From positions 32,266,796 through 32,330,795 of the forward strand of contig NC_080690.1 in NCBI RefSeq assembly GCF_030445035.2: DNA of 64,000 nt. Reading direction: 5' to 3'. The notes under the pieces were generated by a model. It saw only the letters and a program-made list of their open reading frames with translations, was not told the DNA's origin and ran no database searches. A program made the position numbers and the translations under genes. This DNA comes from Dasypus novemcinctus (taxonomy: Eukaryota > Chordata > Mammalia > Cingulata > Dasypodidae). Position 1 is the stretch's first letter. Each line of letters opens with the position of its first letter. Shown here piece after piece: positions 56,958 through 64,000 of this stretch.

Positions 56958-57230
56958 AAATCCCCATATAAATCCAAACAGGCCTCTTATTGGTCCCCTG
57001 AGAGCTAACAGCCAAGTATCATAAGGCAGCCAATCAGAACAGCAAACAACTCGGGCCCCTTCCCAACATTAGGAAGGGGAAGGAGGAAAGGTCTTAAAAA
57101 AGGCCTAACCTGGGGCCCTACATGTTCATCTCACCGAGTACTGTGCCTGCAACCATGTCCTAAGTTGTGTACTGTTTTTCTTTCCTTGTTTCTTAATAAA
57201 TTCTTTACTCCCTTGCATTAAAAAAAAAAA
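56958..57230 (+). mobile_element. Poly(A)-tailed retrocopy of a retroviral LTR (fossil)
   Basis: Contains CCAATCAGAACAGC (CCAAT box), a promoter-like stretch, AATAAATTCTTTACTCCCTTG and then poly(A) at 57219-57230. AATAGGG lies on both sides. It fits the U3 and R parts of an endogenous retroviral transcript copied back by L1. Related in its 3' end to 34642-34758. Confidence 0.65.
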
Positions 57231-57419
57231 ATAGGGTAAGTGCCCAATCTAATTAGTCATCAGGAAAATGTAAATTAAAACCACCATGAGGGGAAAGTGT
57301 GGCAGGAGGAGGGAGTAGGGCATATCTGAATCCCTTATATTTTTTATGTAACATTTATGTAATCTAAAGCTTCTTTAAAAATAAAAAACTTTAAAGATTA
57401 ATAAAATAAAAACGCTATG

Positions 57420-57540
57420 AGAGGACTTGGTGTAGCTCAAGTGGTTGAGTGCCAGCTTCCCATGTACAACTGTACAACGTCCTGGGTTCAGTGCCCGGTA
57501 CCTCCTAAAAACAACAACAACAATAACAACAAAAACACTC
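57420..57540 (+). mobile_element. Short tRNA-head SINE
   Basis: GAGGACTTGGTGTAGCTCAAG head, GGGTTCAGTGCCCGGTACC, then an AAC-rich tail. Confidence 0.8.
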
Positions 57541-58174
57541 TGAGATCCTAATACACACCCACCAGAACAGCTCAAATTAAACTGACAGTGTCGTATGTTG
57601 GAGAGGATGTGGAGCAACTAGAATTCTCACACATGGTAGAGGGAGTGTGACTTGGTTTAGCCACTTTTGAAAAACTGCCAAGATGTACTAAAACTGAATA
57701 CTCACATCCGCAAAGAAAGGTCTATGTATGTGTGCCAAAACACATGTTCGAGAATATTTATAGCAGTATTTAATAGTAGTTTCAAACAGGGAACAACCCA
57801 AATGTCCAACAACAGTAGACTGGATAAAATAAATGGTGTTATATTGATATCATGTAATAGACAGCAATAAAAATGAATGAAAAGTTGGTATGTCTAATAA
57901 CATGGGTAAATTTCACAAATATAATGTTGAAAGAAAGGTCTAGAACAAAGGAACACTTATTGTATGATTCCATTTATACACAGATCAAAAATAATCAAAA
58001 CTGTTCTAATCTTGTGGTGTTAGAAGTTGGTTTTGTGGGGTTGGGAAGGTGATAGGGGCGATGACTAGGAAGAGACACAAGGGAAATTTCTGGAGTGCTG
58101 GCATTGCTCTTTTTCTTGATCTGGGTGGTGGCTATATGTTTGTATTCGTTTTGTGAAAATTCATCGACCTGACC

Positions 58175-58600
58175 AATGACTTTTTCTGCTGTCTGCAAGG
58201 GAGAGTGGTACCTGGCATTTTTACCCTCTCCTGAAAATTCCTCAGGGGTCCTAGAATTATGGGAGTCTGAGTCTTTTTCCAGTCTTTTTGTGAGTTTTGG
58301 GGAAAAGGGTGTTCCAAAGCATCTGAATCTTCTGACGATGCTGGAGCATTTTGATGGGGGGAGGAGCTAGACTGGTTGATGAAGCTGAGCAGAACAAAAG
58401 GCCCCAGGGCAGGACCAGGGCATAAACATACTCTCCTCCCCACCCGTGTCACAGGATCAAACACCTGGCTTGGTCGGTAAGAGACCACGGGCAAATCTTG
58501 ATGGCATTTACCATGAGTCCCTAACCTCCTGGTAGCTTGCTTTGTGTTGGCCCAGGGTTCATGGTTATCACTGGTCATCACCAGGGCAAACAGTCCCAGG
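58175..58600. other. Upstream region of the carboxypeptidase gene
   Basis: Unique sequence between the L1 and the TATA-like box. No other exon seen. Confidence 0.4.
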
Positions 58601-58601
58601 C

Positions 58602-58608
58602 CTATAAA
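58602..58608 (+). promoter_or_regulatory. TATA-like box of the carboxypeptidase gene
   Basis: CTATAAA lies about 56 bases before the start codon. A start of transcription about 30 bases on (near 58632) would leave a 5' UTR of about 30 bases. Not CpG-rich, which suggests tissue-restricted expression. Confidence 0.5.
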
Positions 58609-58663
58609 GTTCTGGAGAGCCCTGTGGGGATATTCCAACTCTGCGTTTCAGCCTATTGTGGCC

Positions 58664-58833
58664 ATGGGGCTGCCGGAGATTCTTCTCGCCCTTTCCTGTC
58701 TGTGCTTTGGCCTGGGTTCTGGCCAGTATGCCCCAGACCTCATCACTTCGTTGCCTGGCCTCTCTGCTCAGCTCGACTTCCAACAATGGTCTGGTTACCT
58801 CCAGGCTGGCGACGGCAAATTCTTTCACTATTG
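58664..58833 (+). CDS. Carboxypeptidase exon 1
   Basis: 170 bases: signal peptide, then the substrate-domain start with LPGL and SGYL, both conserved in cathepsin A. Confidence 0.88.
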
Positions 58834-61800
58834 GTGAGAAACTGTATGTGAGGGGGTCACTCCAGAGGGATGGTGGAAGCCCACAGGGATTGACTGCCTC
58901 CCCCAAAGGCCCACAGCATCCACCCTGGGACAGAGGTGGGAATCTTGTCACACAGTCCTGCTTGAGCAGGTTACCTTGCCATGGTGGGCTCCTGGGCCCA
59001 ACCCTGCCATGAGATAACCAACCAGTTAGCCTTGGATAAGAACTTTGGAGCCAGTGGAGCTGAGTGGTCTGGAGATTCTCAAATGCAAATCATGTAGAAT
59101 AATTCAAATAAGTAAGAACAATATAATACCCATCAGTAAGAATTATCCAGCTATTCTTTCTTAGCAAGGATTGTCCTCTATTTTGGTCCTGCCTTTCTTC
59201 TATAGTTGAAACTAGTTTTTAAAAAATTCTATACTTGCCAAATAAAAGGTTTTCAACACTACATAAATTTCAAGCTACCTTTAAAAAAAAAATGGTGATA
59301 GAAAATTTTACTTATCCATGAAATTCTCAAATCTGGGAAACTAATCTAATGCAGCAGTCTTGTTAAAAAATACATAAATGAATAAATAGAAATAAAAGAA
59401 GGAAACAGGCCAAGAGAGTGAAGGTGACTTGTCAAGGTCATCCAGCAGCTAATGCAGCCTGAAGCCACGCCTCCTGCCTTCCAGTGCAATGGTGCCATAC
59501 TCTACCTGTCTGATGTTTAACTTGCTGGGCCTCACTCGCTTTCTCACATGCCTGTAGGCTCATTCCAGGGGACAGAGGATCGAGAATAGAGGGAGGTGGG
59601 AGAGGGAAGTCCTGGAACCCAACTCTGTCCTTTTTCCCCAAAAAGAACAAAAAGACTCAGGAATGACAAAATTTCTGTAAAAGGGAAGAGCTGGTCAGCT
59701 TTGGGGAGAGTGGGGAGAGTTGGCCCCTCTGTTCCTCTGGCCCTTTTCTCCCAGAGGGAACTGGGGCCAGGGAAAAAGGACTGAAGGAAGAACTGCCTGG
59801 AGGTGTCTGGTGGGCCCCACTTGGTATCTTAGCTTAGAGGCTGTCCTGGTCACAAGAGGCCAACCTAGGGGGACGATACCCACATTCTCTGAGGATCAGA
59901 CTCCCGGCTATAGACAAACGATTATTTGCTTTCATCATCTGAGAGTAGATATGACCTCCACCAAATTAAAAAAGCACTTCACTGTTTGTAGCTACTGTCA
60001 GGTCTCCTTGGGCTGGGAAAAGGGCCAAATTGAAGCCAGCAATCCTGTATTTTTTAAATGTAATCCCCCTGGCCCCTCGAGATGGCTACCTTGTCTGTTT
60101 GCTCATGGTTTTTGCTCATTGTCTGCATGTTGTCTGTTTGGTTCTTCTTTAGGAAGCTACTGGGAACCAAACCTGGTTTCCCAGGAATCTCTCATGTGGG
60201 AGGCAGGCACCCAACTGCTTGAGCCACATCTGCTCCCTTCTCATTTTGTTCTTGCTCACTGTCTGCTTGTTGTTTGCTCTTTCTTTTGCTCTTTGTTTTT
60301 GTTTGTTTTTTTTCTCATTGTCTGCTCATTATTTTTTGCTTGTTGTCTGCTTGTTGTTGGTCTGTCTTCTTTAGGAGGCACCACAAACTGAACCTGGGAC
60401 CTCCCATGTGAGAGGCAGGCACCCAACAGCCTGAACCACATCTACTCCCCTGATCCTTTTTTAAAGAGTTAAAAGGGCAAGATCCCCCAGAGCAAATGCC
60501 CTGTGGTAAGTGCCAATCCCAGTGCAGAAGGGGAGAGCAGGTTAGCAGACCAGAGCCAGATCTTCGGAGCTGGAGCAACCCAGAGCTGGGTAGATGGATG
60601 AGGTGGGGTGCAGCCTCCATGAAGTGACACACCAGCCTGGTTCGAAAGGTTGGGTCCTCTCTGCCCTCTTGAAGTTCCCACCTCCACTGCCAAGAAGTTC
60701 CTTACCACTCACAGCAATCTCTCTGGTGTAAAGCTCCCCCAATTCAACCTCAGGGACATTGAAATCCCCCTTTCTGGATTGGGCCTGAGCCCCAGCGTCC
60801 AGTGCTGCCCAAAGCACCAACCCACTCTGTGACCTTGAGCAGGCCCCTCTGCTCTCTGATCTCTAGTCCCTCATTTGTGAAATTAGATGGTTCAAATCCA
60901 CTGACCCTTCCAGTTCTGGCAGCTTATAGTGTCCTCAGCCTTCTCCTCTCCAGGTTCTTATTCCTGGGGTTCTAAACAGAAGCCCTTTGAGTGTTTACAT
61001 GTTAAAAGGAGAAGGAAATTTTTTTTTTTTAATTAAGAGCTGTCACATAGAAATCTGGACGTTGAACTTCTCTGAGAAATTGGAGCATCTGGCAACCCTG
61101 GTCCTCTTTCCTGCTTGGCAACCACTGGCAGGAGCTGAATGGGCACCTGCTTTCCTGTTCATTAGAGCTCCTGGCAGATTTTCTCATGTATGTTCCCTCT
61201 CTGCTCCCTGGGGACATCGGAGTTTCAGCCCCTGAAATTAACCTTGAACCAAATCAGCCAGCCCCAGCCCACTCCTTTTCCCCCCTGCAACCTAGCAACC
61301 TCCCTGGGGCTCTGAAACGCCAGTGGGTGAGTAGATGCCAGCATCAGGGCGAGCAGAACTCAAGCGGCCGACAGAAGGAATGGGGCTGGCCAGGGCCACC
61401 AGCCAGGGCTGTGTGGGAACGAGGCGAGGGAGAGCCCGCCTCCTTGCTTCCCCCTGAAGACCTGTAGCAGCTCACAGGCCTCAGCATCGCCCCTGCTCTT
61501 GGTTCCTAGAGGCCCAGGGAGACGCGAACTGCCTTCTCCTTTGAGCTAGGCCCCCGGGCACCATGGATGTTAGAAGGGGCCTCCTGGGCTCTGTCCTACT
61601 ACCTCTGGACCTCAAGTAAGTGATCAACCATTTTCTGCTTCATTGAATTCCTGATTAACTTAAAGTAATCTCCTAACCTGTATTTCCCTTGATCTTTAAA
61701 ACAAATATATTCTCAAATAGATTAGGAATCTTTTCTTCTCTAGGAAAGAAAATTTCATGAATATACTGAATCTTTCTTTGCTGTCTTAAGGTCTGGCACA

Positions 61801-64000
61801 CAGCTTCTTCCCTTCCTCCCTCCCTTCTTTTCTTCCATTCATCCTTCCTTCCACATGCAGTTTATTAACACCTATTTGTGTCACTCCCTGCGTCTGTCCA
61901 AGCACGTATGTCTTCTCTGTCCTCAAGCCTGACACATAAGTGCTTAAACACAACTCGTGGAAGGAATGGAGGAAGGGAGGGATGGAGGAAGAGAACTCTT
62001 TGTCAGACCTTAAGCCAACAAAGAAAGATTCAATTACAGTCATGAGATTTCCTGAGAAATCGTCTTCATAGACCCAATTCTGAATCCAAGTTTGGTACTT
62101 AAGGATTTGTTTTTTTCTCCTAAAGGTGAAAAACTTAGAAAAGAAAAAAAAATCAACTTAATTGTGAGCTCTAGGGAGCCGAGTTCAGTCGAGGTTTGAC
62201 TGAACAGGGCTCTGCCACCAGGAGATTGCGGATCATTGGGAAAGAGCATCGTATTAGAACTGGCCTGGCCTGAGTTTGAGTCCTGGTTTTTCTGTGTCCA
62301 GTGGAGGAATCTTATATAAGGACCCTTACTGAGCACCTGCTGTGCTCTTGGCACCTGTGTTGAATACTTCCCATACGTTATCTCATTTCATCAATGAACT
62401 GTAAAAGCATTGCATAAGGAATCCCACCCAGGAAAGGCACTTGACCTCCCTGAGCCCAAATTCTAGCATCCACAGTGGAAATACAAATAGCATCTGGCAC
62501 TTTGGCAGGTGGCTTAGGTGAGAGGGGAGGGCTGCATTGCCCTCAGCACCAGGAGGGCTCTGGGGCTGATACACTGCTCCCCCAGATGTGTTGGCAGGGT
62601 AGTCAGGTTTTGCTTTCCATTTTTTAAAATATGGTTCCTCAACCCCTGCCCTCTTAAATTTTTTTTTCCTTATTTTTTTTTAAGATTTATTTTTTATTTA
62701 TTTCTCTCCCCTTCCCCGGCCCCCCCTCCCCAGTTGTCTGTCTGTGTCCATTTGCTGTGTGTGTTCTTCTGTGTGCACTTGTATTCTTGTCAGTGGCACT
62801 GGGAATCTGTGTCTCTTTTTGTTGTGTCATCTTGCTGCATCAGCTCTCTGTGTGTGCGGTGCCACTCCTGGGCAGGCTGCCCTTTTATCACACAGGGCGG
62901 CTCTCCTTGCACCTTGCAGGGTGCACTCCTTGCATGTGGGGCTCCCCTATGCAGGGGACACCCCTGCATGTCACGGCACTCCTTGAGTGCATCAGCACTG
63001 CACGTGGGCAAACTCACCACACGGATCAGGAGGCCCTGAGTTTGAACCCTGGACCTCCCATGTGGTAGGGGGATGCCCTATCAGTTGGGCCAAATCTGCT
63101 TCCCTTAAATTTTTTGTTGCTGTTTCCAAGGGACGTTATGCTCCAGTTTAGCTGGGCCTTGCTGCTTTTATTGGATCCCAGGCAGAACTGCTCCTGGTGT
63201 GAGACTCCTGCCTGCCAGGAACTAAGACCTATCCTCTCAGGGCTTAGTTAAGATAATAAAAGTCCTCTGAGACCCAGCGCCCTGCTAGGTGGGCACTTCC
63301 TCTCTCCATTCCTTGTCTGCCCTCACAAGGGTGCAGGGGGTAAGGAAAGAAGCACTCTGCTCACGATGCAACCTCACACAGGTTTCTTCCCCTCTTGGCC
63401 TCAGTTTCCCCTCTTCTCCACTGGGAGGGTTGGAGCAGGTGGCTCCAGTTGGCGTTCACCACGAAGGGTCCTGCAAACGGCCTCCCTCCCACCCCCAACC
63501 CATCACGTCTGGCTAGCTGGCTGGAGCCAGGCCAGGAGCCAGCCAGGCCCACCCCCAAGCAGCAGGGCAGCTTCCTGGCCACAGGAGCTGGCTATGGGAT
63601 TTGTGGGGGCCTAGTCCAAAATCAAAACACAGGGCCCTTTGTTCAAAAGCTATTAAGGGAAGCGGATGTGGCTCAAGCGACTGAGCTCCCACATACCACA
63701 CGGGAGGTCCCGGGATTGGTTCCCAGTGCATCCTGGAGAAGATGAGCAAGACAGCGAGCTGGCACGATGGGCAGACACGGTGAGCTGACGAATTTCAAGA
63801 AGGCCACAGCAGAGCATGAAACCAAGAGCGGGGACCTTCTAAACACAGGGCCGTAAGGCTGGCCTTGCCTGGCCACCCTGAGACACAGTACCGGAGGATC
63901 ACTTTCTCTTGTTCCTGCAGGTTTGTGGAATCCCAGGGTGACCCTTCGTCAGATCCTCTCGTGCTTTGGCTGAATGGTGGACCCGGCTGTAGCTCCATGG
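58664..64000 (+). CDS. Cathepsin A-like serine carboxypeptidase, first two exons (cut by window end)
   Basis: Peptidase family S10, close to lysosomal protective protein/cathepsin A. Exon 1 (58664-58833) and exon 2 (63921 to beyond 64000) join in phase 2 as TG|G, giving the family sequence HYWFVES. Donor TG|GTGAGA, acceptor TTCCTGCAG. Residues 1-20 look like a signal peptide ([18 protein letters not shown]). Then come [12 protein letters not shown] and [16 protein letters not shown], and exon 2 gives [13 protein letters not shown], the oxyanion-hole motif of the family. The catalytic Ser, Asp and His would lie in later exons outside the window. By eye about 60% of the first 60 mature residues equal human CTSA, too few for an orthologue. 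The ATG sits in GCCATGG. No stop or frame error is seen in the visible part. CPVL and SCPEP1 fit less well. Expected in the lysosome or secreted; this is inferred. Confidence 0.88.
60085..60450 (-). mobile_element. Two short DAS-SINE units, head-to-tail
   Basis: Reverse strand, heads at about 60215 (GAGCCACATCTGCTCCC) and 60430 (GAACCACATCTACTCCC), each with a TTGTCTGC-repeat spacer. Confidence 0.78.
61563..61615 (+). CDS. Possible alternative first exon of the carboxypeptidase gene
   Basis: ACCATGG start, then [17 protein letters not shown] and a strong donor AA|GTAAGT. Its phase (2) lets it splice in frame into exon 2. It would replace the signal peptide and mature N-terminus. Chance is a serious alternative: start, open frame and donor over only 53 bases. 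Confidence 0.25.
61800..62000. repeat. CTTCC/GGAAG-rich low-complexity sequence
   Basis: CTTCCCTTCCTCCCTCCC at 61805 and GGAAGGGAGGGATGGAGG at 61970 are near-inverted partners around an L2-like stretch. Confidence 0.55.
62668..63105 (-). mobile_element. DAS-SINE, full length
   Basis: Reverse strand, typical body with a short internal duplication (CACCTTGCAGGGTGCAC region). CTTAAATTTTTT flanks it. Confidence 0.88.
63659..63795 (+). mobile_element. DAS-SINE, 3'-truncated
   Basis: Head GGAAGCGGATGTGGCTCAAG and body to GGTGAGCTGACGA, then unrelated sequence. No tail. Confidence 0.75.
63921..64000 (+). CDS. Carboxypeptidase exon 2, partial
   Basis: Eighty bases visible: [20 protein letters not shown] then PGCSSM. 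The polypyrimidine tract CTTTCTCTTGTTCCTGCAG precedes it. The exon runs out of the window. Confidence 0.92.

Larger units (their letters stand above)
56430..58170 (+). mobile_element. L1 LINE, ORF2 end and 3' UTR, with three nested inserts
   Basis: ACTAACTGGATATCCCTATGG, AGCTTCTGTTCACCAAAAGAC, CCAAATGTCCAACAACAGTAG and TGTATGATTCCATTTATAC follow the end of L1 ORF2 into the 3' UTR. Inserts: an LTR retrocopy (56958-57230), an L1 tail (about 57294-57412) and a short SINE (about 57420-57540). Confidence 0.78.
58834..63920 (+). other. Carboxypeptidase intron 1
   Basis: 5.1 kb. Unique stretches at about 59000-60080, 60450-61780 and 63110-63655 show no other known gene. Repeats are listed separately. 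A possible alternative first exon lies at 61563-61615. Confidence 0.75.

Noticed and set aside
58568-58951. Reverse-strand open frame over the carboxypeptidase exon 1
   Set aside because: It is a shadow of the coding exon; the + strand frame has the signal peptide, splice donor and family match.
58664-64000. The gene being CTSA, CPVL or SCPEP1 itself
   Set aside because: Neighbour SLC38A7 does not fit CTSA. Identity to human CTSA is only about 60% by eye in a region that is otherwise well conserved. CPVL and SCPEP1 differ more at HYWFVES and the flanks.

Overview
The window looks like nuclear DNA of an armadillo, most probably the nine-banded armadillo (Dasypus). About thirty tRNA-headed SINEs match the DAS-SINE family known from armadillos: a head with A- and B-box-like tRNA promoter parts, a GC-rich body, and a tail ending in AAATAAATAAATCTTT plus poly(A). 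Spliced, intron-rich genes and old mammalian repeats (MIR, L2, L1, MaLR and ERV-L) fit a placental mammal.

Layout. 1-11.4 kb is repeat DNA. Its main item is a broken class III endogenous retrovirus (ERV-L kin, about 1.5-7.9 kb), followed by SINEs, an L1 3' end, a large GGAA array and an ERV-L-type LTR. About 11.5-25.3 kb carries the whole SLC38A7 gene (SNAT7, lysosomal glutamine/asparagine transporter) on the + strand. It has a CpG-rich promoter with ZNF143 and CACGTG motifs, one non-coding first exon, ten coding exons and a 1.9-kb 3' UTR ending at an AATAAA. The first coding exon has one extra base in a run of nine C, most likely an assembly error. 25.4-58.5 kb is a repeat-rich intergenic region with nested L1, DAS-SINE and LTR insertions, plus a processed SMN1 pseudogene on the - strand near 38 kb.

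58.66 kb to the window end holds the start of a second + strand gene: a serine carboxypeptidase close to cathepsin A but too different to be its orthologue. Exon 1 encodes a signal peptide and the mature N-terminus. Exon 2, cut by the window end, encodes the family's NGGPGCSS oxyanion-hole motif. Splice phase and reading frame match across the 5.1-kb intron. From memory, human SLC38A7 lies at 16q21 near CNOT1 and GOT2, and human has no working serine carboxypeptidase there, so this may be a fourth mammalian family member lost in some lineages. Both genes would act in the lysosome: one releases amino acids from peptides, the other exports glutamine and asparagine. Joint function is only an inference.
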